A stretch of DNA of 64,000 nucleotides from Pelagimonas phthalicica (GTDB lineage Bacteria > Pseudomonadota > Alphaproteobacteria > Rhodobacterales > Rhodobacteraceae): NCBI RefSeq assembly GCF_004364805.1, contig NZ_SOAP01000003.1:1-64000 (forward strand). The letters are read 5' to 3'. The translations under genes and the position numbers were made by a program. How positions within the stretch are numbered: the first letter of the stretch is position 1; every line of letters begins with the position of its first letter. Of this stretch, positions 8,478 to 17,482 are shown one piece after another. The notes below the pieces were generated by a model, which worked only from the letters and a program-made list of their open reading frames with translations, did not search any database and was not told the origin of the DNA.

Positions 8478-8978
8478 TCAACTAATCGGAATCGCCGTTG
8501 GGCCGCAGGGCAGTTCGGCGCTGGGCTTGCCGGATGGGGTCAGGAACTCCAACACGTTCTGCCCGCTCCAGGCGATTACGGCGCGGGCATGATTGTCGCT
8601 GCCGCGCCCGGTCACTGTGCCGGTGTCATTATCCTGCGTGTAATACAAAACCTGCGCCTGGGTGCCGTCCTGACAGGACAGGGTCGAGGTGCCGGTGCCC
8701 ATAAATCCACCGCTTTTCCATGTCCCGACACAGCGGGTGCCGTTGCTGAGTGCTCCGATCACTTTGCCTTGGTCCCAGCCCAGGGCGCGGCCATCAAAAT
8801 AAAGCCCACTCGCCCCGACACAGGCCAGCACCCGGACGCAGTTTTCTTGGCTGTATGGGATGTTTTGGCAGGTCGGTTTTACCTCGGCGCTGGGCTTGCT
8901 GATGCCAGGAACTGACAGGGTTTGCGCAAAAACCGGGCTGCTAAGGCAAAGAGCGACTGGCAGAAGAATTCGGAACAT
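8478..8978 (-). CDS. Hypothetical secreted protein
   Basis: 166 residues with a signal peptide (MFRILLPVALCLSSPVFA, cut before QT). The mature part has six cysteines, in CQNIPYSQENCVRVLACVG and later TRCVG, LSCQD and LPCGP, suggesting disulfide bonds in the periplasm. I do not recognise the family; the length and style recall small conserved Rhodobacteraceae secreted proteins. The ATG is 39 bp from the divergent polA start, so the two share a promoter region. Confidence 0.75.
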   Translation of the reverse strand: MFRILLPVALCLSSPVFAQTLSVPGISKPSAEVKPTCQNIPYSQENCVRVLACVGASGLYFDGRALGWDQGKVIGALSNGTRCVGTWKSGGFMGTGTSTLSCQDGTQAQVLYYTQDNDTGTVTGRGSDNHARAVIAWSGQNVLEFLTPSGKPSAELPCGPTAIPIS

Positions 8979-9017
8979 GGCACACCCGTTATTGACCAAA
9001 ACAAAAGGAACATGCGC

Positions 9018-11813
9018 ATGGCAGGGGAATTTGGCAAGGGGTGCCATCTGCATCTGATCGACGGGTCGGCCTTTATCTTTCGGGCCTACCATGCGCTGCC
9101 GCCCTTGACGCGCAAATCCGATGGTTTGCCGGTGGGCGCCGTGGCCGGGTTCTGCAATATGCTGCAACGCTATGCCGAGGGCCAAAGCGGCCCGGATGCG
9201 CCGACCCATGTGGCGGTGATCTTTGACTATTCCGGCAAATCGTTCCGCAATGAGATGTATGATCTCTACAAGGCCAATCGCCCCCCTGCGCCCGAAGACC
9301 TTGTGCCGCAATTCCCGCTGACCCGCGACGCGACGCGTGCGTTTTCCATTGCCTGTCATGAGGTTGAAGGCTTTGAGGCTGATGACATCATTGCCACGCT
9401 GGCCTGTCAGGCGCGTGAGGCCGGGGGGCGCGCGACGATTGTCAGCTCGGACAAGGATCTGATGCAACTGGTTGGCGACGGGGTCGAAATGCTCGACCCG
9501 ATGAAGAACAAGCGCATTGATCGCGACGGGGTGCATGAGAAATTTGGCGTTGGGCCAGAGCGTGTGGTCGATGTGCAGGCGCTGGCCGGGGATAGTGTTG
9601 ATAACGTGCCGGGCGCGCCGGGGATCGGGATCAAGACGGCGGCTTTGTTGATCAATGAATTCGGGTCGCTCGAGGAGCTGCTGGATCGCGCCGAAGAGAT
9701 CAAGCAGCCCAAACGTCGCCAGACCCTGATTGAAAAGCGCGAGCAGATTGAACTGTCCAAGCGGCTGGTGCAGCTTGATTGCGAGATGTCCTTGGATTTC
9801 ACGCTGGACGATCTTGAGGTGCAGGATCCTGATCCGGACAAGTTGTTGGATTTCCTCGCGGAAATGGAATTCCGCACCATGTCGAAACGCATGGCGGCGG
9901 CCTTTGGCAAAGAGGCTCCGGTCATTCCTGAGGTTCAGGCCGCCGAGGTTGAGGCGGCTGAGCAAGCGCCGATTGATCCGGAGAAATATGAATGTGTCAG
10001 CGATTTGGCCGCTTTGCAGGCCTGGATCGCCAAAGCCTATGAGACCGGTTGGATTGCGGTCGATACCGAGACCACGGGTCTGGATGAAATGCTCTGCGAT
10101 CTTGTCGGGATCTCGCTGTGTGTCACCGCCGGGGATGCCTGTTACATCCCGCTGACCCATCGCGCGGCGGCCTCGGATGATCTGTTTGGCAGTGATGAGC
10201 TGGCCGAGGGGCAGATGCCGTTGCAAGAGGCGCTGGATGCCTTAAAGCCGCTGTTCGAAGACCCGAGCATCGTCAAAATCGGGCAGAATATGAAATATGA
10301 TGCCAAGGTGTTCAAACGCTATGGCATTGATATTGCACCCATAGATGACACCATGCTGATGAGCTATGCGCTGCATGGCGGGCTGCACAATCACGGTATG
10401 GACAGCCTGTCGGAACGCTATCTGAGCCACAATCCGATCTCGATCAAAACCCTGCTGGGGACGGGCAAAAGCGCTATCACCTTTGACAAGGTGCCGGTGG
10501 CGGATGCGGTGAAATATGCGGCGGAGGATGCGGATATCACCCTGCGCCTGTGGCAGTTGTTCAAGCCGCAATTGCACGCGCAAAAGGTGACGCGTGTCTA
10601 TGAGGGGCTGGAGCGCCCATTGGTGCCGGTGCTGGCCAGGATGGAGATGGATGGGATCCAGGTGGATCGCGATGTGCTGAGCCGCATGTCCAACGCCTTT
10701 GCCCAGAAAATGGCCGGGTTTGAGGCGGAATTATTCGAGCTGGCGGGGCGCGAGTTTAACGTACAATCCCCCGCCCAGGTTGGCGCGATCCTGTTCGAAG
10801 AAATGGCGCTTGAGGGCGGTAAAAAGACCAAGACCGGGCAATGGTCGACCCCGGCGGATGTGCTGGAGGATCTGGCCGCAGAGCATGATTTTGCCGCCCG
10901 TGTGCTGGATTATCGCCAGTTGCAAAAGCTGAAATCGACTTACACGGATGCCTTGCAGGAACATATCAACCCGGATACGGGCCGCGTGCATACGTCATAC
11001 AGCATTGCCGGGGCCAATACCGGGCGTCTGGCCTCGACCGATCCGAACCTGCAAAACATTCCGGTGCGTACCGAAGATGGGCGGCGCATCCGCGAGGCCT
11101 TTGTCGCGCCGGAGGGTAAGGTGCTGGTCTCGCTCGACTATTCCCAGATTGAGCTGCGGGTTTTGGCGCAGATGGCGGGGATTGATGCGTTGAAAGAGGC
11201 GTTTCGCGAGGGGCTGGATATTCACGCTATGACCGCTTCGGAAATGTTCAACGTACCGCTGGAGGAGATGACGCCGGATATTCGTCGTCAGGCCAAGGCG
11301 ATCAACTTTGGCGTGATCTATGGCATTTCCGGCTTTGGCCTCGCGCGCAATCTGCGCATTGGCCGCAAAGAGGCGCAGGACTTTATCGACCGCTATTTCG
11401 AACGCTTTCCAGGCATTCGCCGTTACATGGATGAGACGGTGGAATTTGCCAAAGAGAACCTGCGGGTTGAGACCCTGTTTGGCCGCCAGATCCATATGGC
11501 GGATATCAATGCCAAGGGGCCACGGGCGGGCTTTGCCAAACGTGCGGCGATCAACGCGCCCATTCAGGGCACGGCGGCGGATATTATCCGGCGTGCGATG
11601 ATCCGCATGCCTGAAGCGATCGAAGGCCTGCCCGCCAAGATGCTGCTACAAGTCCACGATGAATTGCTGTTCGAGGTGGATGCATCGGCGGTGGATGAGC
11701 TGATCGGCGTGGCACGTGGCGTGATGGAAGGGGCCGCTGACCCGGTAGTCAAGCTTGACCTGCCTTTGGTTGTGGATGCCGGGCAGGGGGCGAACTGGGC
11801 TGAGGCGCATTGA
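9018..11813 (+). CDS. polA: DNA polymerase I
   Basis: A 931-residue repair and lagging-strand polymerase. The 5'-3' nuclease domain spans about residues 1-290 and starts GCHLHLIDGSAFIFRAYHALP. The 3'-5' exonuclease is intact, with Asp349 in VDTETTGLD. The polymerase domain has motif A DYSQIELR (Asp707), an O-helix RRQAKAINFGVIYG with Phe, and motif C VHDELL (Asp881). Start 9018 is chosen over 9012 because AAGGA is then about 8 nt away. Full length for the family. Confidence 0.97.
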   Translation: MAGEFGKGCHLHLIDGSAFIFRAYHALPPLTRKSDGLPVGAVAGFCNMLQRYAEGQSGPDAPTHVAVIFDYSGKSFRNEMYDLYKANRPPAPEDLVPQFPLTRDATRAFSIACHEVEGFEADDIIATLACQAREAGGRATIVSSDKDLMQLVGDGVEMLDPMKNKRIDRDGVHEKFGVGPERVVDVQALAGDSVDNVPGAPGIGIKTAALLINEFGSLEELLDRAEEIKQPKRRQTLIEKREQIELSKRLVQLDCEMSLDFTLDDLEVQDPDPDKLLDFLAEMEFRTMSKRMAAAFGKEAPVIPEVQAAEVEAAEQAPIDPEKYECVSDLAALQAWIAKAYETGWIAVDTETTGLDEMLCDLVGISLCVTAGDACYIPLTHRAAASDDLFGSDELAEGQMPLQEALDALKPLFEDPSIVKIGQNMKYDAKVFKRYGIDIAPIDDTMLMSYALHGGLHNHGMDSLSERYLSHNPISIKTLLGTGKSAITFDKVPVADAVKYAAEDADITLRLWQLFKPQLHAQKVTRVYEGLERPLVPVLARMEMDGIQVDRDVLSRMSNAFAQKMAGFEAELFELAGREFNVQSPAQVGAILFEEMALEGGKKTKTGQWSTPADVLEDLAAEHDFAARVLDYRQLQKLKSTYTDALQEHINPDTGRVHTSYSIAGANTGRLASTDPNLQNIPVRTEDGRRIREAFVAPEGKVLVSLDYSQIELRVLAQMAGIDALKEAFREGLDIHAMTASEMFNVPLEEMTPDIRRQAKAINFGVIYGISGFGLARNLRIGRKEAQDFIDRYFERFPGIRRYMDETVEFAKENLRVETLFGRQIHMADINAKGPRAGFAKRAAINAPIQGTAADIIRRAMIRMPEAIEGLPAKMLLQVHDELLFEVDASAVDELIGVARGVMEGAADPVVKLDLPLVVDAGQGANWAEAH

Positions 11814-11838
11814 TTTGAATTAAAATATTGAGGGTAAC

Positions 11839-12540
11839 GTGTTTTTTGGACCAATTGTTGACGAGGACACCCAGGATTGGGTTCTGGAGAATTTTGAATG
11901 GGCGATTGCCACCGGGTTGATGACAAAAGACACCCGGTTGGTTTCGCCCACCGCTGAGAACTTTCCCGTATCCAAGGGCGAACCCGCTTTCGTTGCGCGT
12001 GGGCTTGTGGATGCGATTGCCGGGCATCTGGGTATCGAAAGCGGTATTGAAGTCCGCGCGCTGGATGTCATCCCGGCGGAGTATCGGATTGATTACAACG
12101 CAACTGGCGATACGGCCGGAACCTGGCAAAGCGACGGTAATGGGGCGGTGATTTCTTTTGATCCGTCGCTGGCACAGCGCCCGATGAGCTTTTTGTCGAC
12201 CCTGGTGCATGAGATGATGCATCAACGCCTGCACATGACTGAGATGGATTTTCCCGGCGGTTTGCAGGCCGAAGAACTGGCGACGGATTTACATGCGATC
12301 ACCAGCGGGTTTGGCGAGGTACAGATGATGGGGGCGGAACAGGCGGGGTGGCAGGGCTATATGCGTCAGGAAACCCGCGCCTTTGCGCTGTCGGTTTTTC
12401 TGGATCTGACCGGAGAGATTGCTGAGCATGTGCCAAGCCGGTCAGCGAAATTGCTGCGTAAGACTAAGAAATTGCTGCGCAATCATGAAGACATACTGAA
12501 TGTGATGCGGTTGCAATTGGGACATTTGGAGCGGGTGTGA
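11839..12540 (+). CDS. Putative zinc metallopeptidase (HExxH), unknown family
   Basis: 233 residues, GTG start with GAGGG upstream, only 25 bp after polA. The motif VHEMMHQRLH gives an HExxH zinc site at 124-128, with a downstream acidic EELATD (about 146-151) as a possible third-ligand region, in a layout resembling SprT-like or zincin proteins. No signal peptide. I do not recognise a named family. The position behind polA suggests co-transcription but does not prove a DNA-related role. Confidence 0.65.
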   Translation: MFFGPIVDEDTQDWVLENFEWAIATGLMTKDTRLVSPTAENFPVSKGEPAFVARGLVDAIAGHLGIESGIEVRALDVIPAEYRIDYNATGDTAGTWQSDGNGAVISFDPSLAQRPMSFLSTLVHEMMHQRLHMTEMDFPGGLQAEELATDLHAITSGFGEVQMMGAEQAGWQGYMRQETRAFALSVFLDLTGEIAEHVPSRSAKLLRKTKKLLRNHEDILNVMRLQLGHLERV

Positions 12541-12574
12541 CCCTGGTTGCGCGCGCGCCTGCCTCATAGGGGGA

Positions 12575-12648
12575 AGGGGCGCTGCCCCGTCTCAAGCAGG
12601 CTTGAGACTCCCCGGGATATTTTTGGCCCAAAGAAACCCGGGGGAGTC
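12575..12648 (+). repeat. GC-hairpin repeat family 2, copy B
   Basis: GGGGCGCTGCCCC, then the palindrome GTCTCAAGCAGGCTTGAGAC, then CCCCGGGATATTTTTGGCCC and AAAGAAACCCGGGG. The CCCGGG segments at both ends of the right half are complementary. It lies just after the HExxH gene. Confidence 0.68.
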
Positions 12649-12716
12649 GTTCGGGGGGCCGTCGGAGAAAGAGAAAGCCGGGCGCGGGGCCCAGCTTTGG
12701 TTTTTTTGGGGGGTAG

Positions 12717-12814
12717 AGCGTTTCCAGTTTATTTTGGATCAGCTTTCGCTGCCTTTCACCAAAGGCTCAAACGCAGAAAGCTGATGCTTTGCTTCAACAA
12801 AAACTGGAAACGCT
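12717..12814. repeat. Long imperfect inverted repeat (98 bp)
   Basis: The left arm AGCGTTTCCAGTTT (12717) and right arm AAACTGGAAACGCT (ending 12814) are perfect complements. Inside them ATCAGCTTTC and GAAAGCTGAT pair as well. The hairpin abuts the adenosine kinase stop codon and may terminate or stabilise that mRNA. A related AGAGCGTTTCCA appears alone at 52139. Confidence 0.7.
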
Positions 12815-13804
12815 TTAGAGCAGGTCGTGCTGGCGGAAGAGCGCCTGCATATTGGCCTCGGGGCGGGGGCCCATATGGCTGATGACTTCTGCGGCGCAGA
12901 CACAGCCCATGCGACCGGCGGTTTCCATATCGGCCCCGGTGGCGAGACCGTAGAGGAAGCCCGCGGCGAATTGATCACCGGCGCCGGTGGCATCGACGGG
13001 GGTGATTTTCTGGACGGGAATGTCGTAGCGCGTGCCGTTCTGGATGATGGTCACGCCGTCGCCGGAGCGGGTGCAGACCACAAGCGGGCAGGTTTCGGCC
13101 ACGCGGGCGAGGTCTTGTTCCAGGCTGTCATCCTGGTAGAGGGAGCGGATTTCCTCTTCGTTACCGATGACAAAATCCATCTCATTGGCGATGAGTTTCA
13201 GGAAGTCGTCGCGGTGACGTTCCACGCAGAACGGGTCGGAAATGGCGATGCCAGCCTTGCCCCCGGCGGCGCGACAGGTGCGGGCGGCGCGCAGGAAGGC
13301 GTCTTTGCCTTTGTCTTTGTCAAAGAGGTAACCTTCGAGAAAGATAATCTCGGCCTGGGTGGTGACCTCTTCGGATACATCCTCGGGGCCCAGCTCGGCG
13401 GAGGTGCCGAGATAGGTGTTCATCGAGCGTTCGCCATCGGGTGAGACAAAGATCATCGAGCGCGAGGTTGGCAGATCACCCTCGGACATCGGGGCGTTGA
13501 CGAAATCGGTGCCGCCTTTGACCATGGCATCAGCGTAGAAATGCCCCAAAGCGTCGTCATGCACGCGACCGATAAAGGCGGTGGGCAGGCCGAGATTGCC
13601 GATCCCGGCCAGGGTGTTGGCCACAGATCCGCCCGGAGCTTCGACCCGGTCGGTCATCGCGCCATAAAGCGTTTCGGCGCGGTCGCGTTCGATCAGTTGC
13701 ATGATGCCTTTCTGGATACCCATATGGTCCAGAAATGTGTCTTCGCAGCGGGTCAAAACGTCGACAACGGCGTTGCCGATCCCGACCACCTGATACTTTT
13801 TCAT
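12815..13804 (-). CDS. Adenosine kinase (PfkB family)
   Basis: A 329-residue ribokinase-fold sugar/nucleoside kinase. The N-terminal GNAVVDVL and GGSVANTLAGIGNLG match adenosine kinases, and the C-terminal DATGAGDQFAAGFLYG carries the anion hole and catalytic Asp277. It probably phosphorylates adenosine to AMP; other PfkB substrates are possible. The ATG overlaps the nth stop by 4 bp (ATGA), so it is the second gene of an nth operon. It ends in a long inverted repeat. Confidence 0.87.
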   Translation of the reverse strand: MKKYQVVGIGNAVVDVLTRCEDTFLDHMGIQKGIMQLIERDRAETLYGAMTDRVEAPGGSVANTLAGIGNLGLPTAFIGRVHDDALGHFYADAMVKGGTDFVNAPMSEGDLPTSRSMIFVSPDGERSMNTYLGTSAELGPEDVSEEVTTQAEIIFLEGYLFDKDKGKDAFLRAARTCRAAGGKAGIAISDPFCVERHRDDFLKLIANEMDFVIGNEEEIRSLYQDDSLEQDLARVAETCPLVVCTRSGDGVTIIQNGTRYDIPVQKITPVDATGAGDQFAAGFLYGLATGADMETAGRMGCVCAAEVISHMGPRPEANMQALFRQHDLL

Positions 13805-14445
13805 TCGGTTTTTTCCTCGAATTGACAAAGGTCGTTGATGTGGCACGCTTTGCATTTCGGCTTGCGGGCCACGCAAATATAGCGCCCATGCAGGATGAGC
13901 CAGTGATGGGCATGGTGTTGAAAATCGACGGGAATGTGGTCTTCGATGGCGCGCTCGACCGCGACCACATCTTTGCCCGGACAAATGCCGGAGCGGTTGC
14001 CGACGCGAAAGATATGGGTGTCAACGGCCTGGGCCGGGTGGCCCCACCACATGTTCAAAACCACATTGGCGGTCTTGCGTCCGACCCCCGGCAGGCTTTC
14101 CAAAGCAGCGCGGGAATTGGGCACCTCACTGCCATATTGCTCGACCAGAATGCGGGCGGTTTTGATGACGTTCTTGGCCTTTTGACGATAAAGGCCAATG
14201 GTCTTGATATGCTCGATCACGCCCTCTTCGCCCAGGGCGAGCATCTTGTCCGGCGTGTCGGCGATCTGGAACAGTTTTTCGGTCGCTTTGTTGACCCCGG
14301 CATCGGTGGCCTGGGCAGAGAGCGCCACGGCCACGACCAATGTATAGGCATTGGTATGGTTCAGCTCGCCTTTGGGTTCGGGTTCGCTGTTCTGAAAGCG
14401 CGTAAAGATCTCGCGCAGGGTCTGGTAATCCATCTGCTTGGCCAT
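13801..14445 (-). CDS. nth: Endonuclease III
   Basis: A 214-residue base-excision repair glycosylase/AP lyase. The helix-hairpin-helix LPGVGRKTANVVL contains catalytic Lys124, Asp142 is in AVDTHIFRV, and the [4Fe-4S] cysteines are C191-x6-C198-x2-C201-x5-C207. These are all the key residues of Nth. The ATG at 14445 gives MAKQMDYQ, the usual length; longer readings lack a start signal. It overlaps the adenosine kinase gene and is divergent from the Hint-domain gene. Confidence 0.95.
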   Translation of the reverse strand: MAKQMDYQTLREIFTRFQNSEPEPKGELNHTNAYTLVVAVALSAQATDAGVNKATEKLFQIADTPDKMLALGEEGVIEHIKTIGLYRQKAKNVIKTARILVEQYGSEVPNSRAALESLPGVGRKTANVVLNMWWGHPAQAVDTHIFRVGNRSGICPGKDVVAVERAIEDHIPVDFQHHAHHWLILHGRYICVARKPKCKACHINDLCQFEEKTE

Positions 14446-14553
14446 GGCCGAGGGTATGCCTGCCTTTGATAGGTGGGACAAGGGGGCTGGCCGGGTTAAC
14501 CAGTTCTCAAGCCCGATATGGCACGAAGAATGCGCTAATATTCGAAGGTCGCC

Positions 14554-15561
14554 ATGCCGCAATGTCACGGCTATAGCACAGATGGGTTGGTCTACACGCC
14601 CCGGGGCAATTCCTGGAGCTTGCGTCGTGGTTTCGACAGGGCGCGGCATCGTATCAGCATTCGCTTTGCTGAATTGGCTGGTGAGCCGGCGTTCGATGGG
14701 TATCGGACGGATCCCGAGGGGGCGGTACTTTGTGAGGATCAGCATGTCGCTCAGGGTTGTCTCAGCGCGACTGACCATGGGGTGCTTGAGGGGCCGGGCG
14801 GAGAAGTGATTTTTCTGGATCGGATCGATGTGGCTGGTGCCCCTATCGGCTATCGCGCCTCGGCCCCGCTGCAACCGGGGCTGGCCTATGGCGAATTGGA
14901 GCCGGGCGGGATGGGACGCGCGTTTGGCCCGAATGGCGGGCTGGACGCTGGCCTGGATAACGGGCTGGCGGAGAATACCCGCATCATGACCGATCGCGGT
15001 GAGATCCCGGTGCGGTTTCTGGCCCGTGGTGACAGGATCCTGACCCGTGATAACGGCTATCAACCGCTGCGCTGGTTGGGGCGGCTGAGCTTTTCCTGCC
15101 TCGATTTGCGCCGGGTGGCGGGGGTGGCACCGGTTTGGCTTGGGGCTCACCCCATTGGTCCCGGACGAGAAAACCGGTCACTCATGATCTCCCCCGGTCA
15201 CCGCATTCTGGTCGAGGGGGCAGATGTGCAACTGTTGTTTGGTGAGGATGAAGTCTTGGTCGAGGCGGCGCATTTGCGCGGGGCAGGCACCGAGGGCCAC
15301 AGCATTCCGCTGAGCAATCAAAGCTTTACCTATCATCAGCTGCTGTTTCACCGCCATCAGATCGTGCAGGCCAATGGTGTCTGGGTCCAAAGCCTGTTTG
15401 TCCCGCCGCCAAGTTGCGCTGGGCCTAAGCCAAGCTGCGCGCTGAGCCCCAAGGGGATCTATCACGCCCGCGCCACACGCAGCTGCCTGACGCAGGAGCA
15501 AGCCGCCCTGTTGATGACCCTGCGCCGCCGCAACACGCGTGGTGCGAGAAAACTGGCATAG
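14554..15561 (+). CDS. Hint-domain protein (hedgehog/intein type)
   Basis: 335 residues. The second half (about 140-280) is a Hint_2-like domain: NTRIMTDRGEIPVRFLARGD at its start, PLRWLGR, and a block with ISPGHRILVEG and the His typical of Hint self-processing. The N-terminal 140 residues contain short repeated blocks (ISIRF, IDVAG) and are unrecognised. Family members in Rhodobacterales are often attached to secreted calcium-binding repeat proteins, which are absent here. Whether it self-cleaves is unknown; the usual catalytic Cys/Ser is replaced by Asn-Thr at the domain start. Confidence 0.75.
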   Translation: MPQCHGYSTDGLVYTPRGNSWSLRRGFDRARHRISIRFAELAGEPAFDGYRTDPEGAVLCEDQHVAQGCLSATDHGVLEGPGGEVIFLDRIDVAGAPIGYRASAPLQPGLAYGELEPGGMGRAFGPNGGLDAGLDNGLAENTRIMTDRGEIPVRFLARGDRILTRDNGYQPLRWLGRLSFSCLDLRRVAGVAPVWLGAHPIGPGRENRSLMISPGHRILVEGADVQLLFGEDEVLVEAAHLRGAGTEGHSIPLSNQSFTYHQLLFHRHQIVQANGVWVQSLFVPPPSCAGPKPSCALSPKGIYHARATRSCLTQEQAALLMTLRRRNTRGARKLA

Positions 15562-15638
15562 CAAGAAATGCGCAATTTCCGGGTCGCTTGGCGCGGGTGC
15601 CCGGTCTAGTTTGCTGGTGACTAGATAAGGGGGCCACC

Positions 15639-16484
15639 ATGCCGGACGATTTGCAGCAAGAGGGCTATCATTTCCACGTCATGCGGCGCGCGATTGAGCT
15701 GATCGACGGGATGGGCGAACAGGCCAGCCTTGAGCAATTGGCCGGTGAAATGGGCATGAGCCCGGCGCATTTCCAACGGGTGTTCAGCCGCTGGGCCGGG
15801 GTGTCGCCGAAACGCTTTCAGCAATATTTGACGCTGGGCCATGCCAAGGCTTTGCTGACCGACCGCTTCACCACGCTGGAAACCGCCCATGCGACGGGCC
15901 TGTCGGGCAGCGGGCGCTTGCATGATCTGTTCCTGCGATGGGAGGCGATGAGCCCCGGTGATTATGCCAAAGGCGGCGCCGGCCTGACCATCTATTGGGG
16001 CTGGTTCGAAAGCCCCTTTGGCCCGGCCCTGGTGATGGGCACTAATAAAGGGCTATGCGGCATCGGCTTTGCCTCGGAAAGCGGCGAAGAGGCGGCGTTT
16101 GAGGATTTGCTATCGCGCTGGCCCAAGGCCGATTTTGTCGAAGACCCGATGTTCTTGCGCCCTTGGGTGCTCAGTGCCTTTGGGGTGCAACAAGAGGGCG
16201 AGGTGCCGCTCTACCTGATTGGCTCGCCTTTGCAGATCAAAGTCTGGGAGGCGCTGATGCGTATCCCGTCTGGGCAAGTGACGACCTATTCGGAATTGGC
16301 GGGCAGCATAGGCAAACCCAAAGCGGTGCGCGCGGTTGGAACGGCGGTGGGCCGTAACCCGATCAGTTTCCTGATCCCCTGCCACCGCGCCCTACGCAAA
16401 TCCGGCGGACTGGGTGGATATCACTGGGGCCTGCCGGTCAAACGCGCCATTCTGGCCTGGGAAGCCGCCCGCGCCGAAGGCTGA
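15639..16484 (+). CDS. Ada-like protein: AraC-type HTH plus O6-methylguanine-DNA methyltransferase
   Basis: 281 residues. The N-terminal about 110 residues are an AraC-family helix-turn-helix domain (MGMSPAHFQRVFSRWAGVSPKRFQQY). The C-terminal half is the alkyl-transfer domain with IPCHR (acceptor Cys248) and GLPVKRAIL. It removes alkyl groups from O6-alkylguanine and may also regulate transcription. The zinc-binding Ada domain with the phosphotriester Cys is missing, so it cannot sense methylphosphotriesters the way E. coli Ada does. Confidence 0.92.
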   Translation: MPDDLQQEGYHFHVMRRAIELIDGMGEQASLEQLAGEMGMSPAHFQRVFSRWAGVSPKRFQQYLTLGHAKALLTDRFTTLETAHATGLSGSGRLHDLFLRWEAMSPGDYAKGGAGLTIYWGWFESPFGPALVMGTNKGLCGIGFASESGEEAAFEDLLSRWPKADFVEDPMFLRPWVLSAFGVQQEGEVPLYLIGSPLQIKVWEALMRIPSGQVTTYSELAGSIGKPKAVRAVGTAVGRNPISFLIPCHRALRKSGGLGGYHWGLPVKRAILAWEAARAEG

Positions 16485-16490
16485 GCCTGC

Positions 16491-16560
16491 GTTTCTTCTT
16501 GGTTCAAATACTCCGGGGAGTCCCGAGCTTGCTCGGGGCGGGGCAGCGCCCCTTTCCCGT
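16491..16560 (-). repeat. GC-hairpin repeat family 2, copy C (inverted)
   Basis: Read on the minus strand: GGGGCGCTGCCCC, then a CCCGAGC-GCTCGGG palindrome, then CTCCCCGGAGTATTTGAACC and AAGAAG. It follows the Ada-like gene, in inverted orientation relative to copies A and B. Confidence 0.6.
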
Positions 16561-16700
16561 GCGACACCCCGTGACCCCAAGGAAATGGGCGGCAAACTGC
16601 CGATTTCCCCGTGACAGTGGTGCGTCCAGACCCCATGTTATTGTATATCAGCAGTGAATGACCCCATTCCAAAGGGGCGAAAACTTGAAGAGGCACTCAC

Positions 16701-17369
16701 ATGATCCGGGCAACTTCCCCGATATTCCTTGCCGCTGTGGCATCCCTTGGGCTTAGCGCATGTACCACTGGCCCTATCTTTGACGAAAGCGATCCCAACC
16801 GTCAGGCCAAAACCGGCGCTCTGATTGGTGCCGGTCTCGGCGCGGTCGCGGGCCGTTTGGCTGGCGGCGATGACAAAGGCGAACGCAACCGCGCCACCGT
16901 TGCCGGTGCTTTGGTCGGTGCGGCGGCGGGTGGCCTGATTGGCAACCAGCTCGACAAGCAAGAGGCCGAGCTGCGCCAGCAATTGGGCAACAACGCCGAC
17001 ATTCGCAACACGGGCGACCGGCTGATTGTAACCATGCCGCAGGACATCCTGTTTGCCACGGATAGCGCGCAGCTGCGCCCGGGTCTGATGGCGGATCTGC
17101 GCGATGTGGGCCAAAGCCTGCTGGCCTACCCGAACACCACCGCGCAGGTGATCGGCCATACCGATAGCGATGGTGATGCTTCTTACAACCTCGACCTGTC
17201 GCAGCGCCGCGCCTTTGCGGTGGCTGATGTGCTGGTCGGCGAAGGCGTGCCGTCGCATCGCGTGCAGGCCATTGGACGCGGCGAAGATCAGCCCATCGCG
17301 TCGAACCTGACGCCAGAGGGCAAAGCGCAGAACCGTCGCGTTGAGATTGTCATTCTGCCGAACGCTTGA
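16701..17369 (+). CDS. OmpA-family outer-membrane lipoprotein
   Basis: 222 residues. The lipobox LSAC gives a lipidated Cys at about residue 21. A glycine-rich YMGG-like stretch (GALIGAGLGAVAGRLAGG, then GALVGAAAGG) follows, then the OmpA peptidoglycan-binding domain with TDSDGDASYNLDLSQRRA and NRRVEIV. It probably tethers the outer membrane to peptidoglycan. It is a single gene ended by a strong terminator at 17414. Confidence 0.9.
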   Translation: MIRATSPIFLAAVASLGLSACTTGPIFDESDPNRQAKTGALIGAGLGAVAGRLAGGDDKGERNRATVAGALVGAAAGGLIGNQLDKQEAELRQQLGNNADIRNTGDRLIVTMPQDILFATDSAQLRPGLMADLRDVGQSLLAYPNTTAQVIGHTDSDGDASYNLDLSQRRAFAVADVLVGEGVPSHRVQAIGRGEDQPIASNLTPEGKAQNRRVEIVILPNA

Positions 17370-17413
17370 TGCGTTAAATTGCATTTATGTGCGCCTACGC
17401 ACCAATCCTATGG

Positions 17414-17440
17414 AAACGCCGCGAATAGACGCGGCGTTTT
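17414..17440 (+). terminator. Rho-independent terminator after OmpA lipoprotein
   Basis: The stem AAACGCCGCG / CGCGGCGTTT with a 6-nt loop is followed by TTCTGTTT. It is 45 bp past the stop of the OmpA-family gene. Confidence 0.85.
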
Positions 17441-17482
17441 CTGTTTCCTATGTCTGGGGCAACAGAGATTAGGAGACAGACC

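Noticed and set aside
8979-10226. N-terminal extension of the secreted-protein frame antisense to polA
   Set aside because: The signal peptide starts at 8978; everything upstream is antisense to polA.
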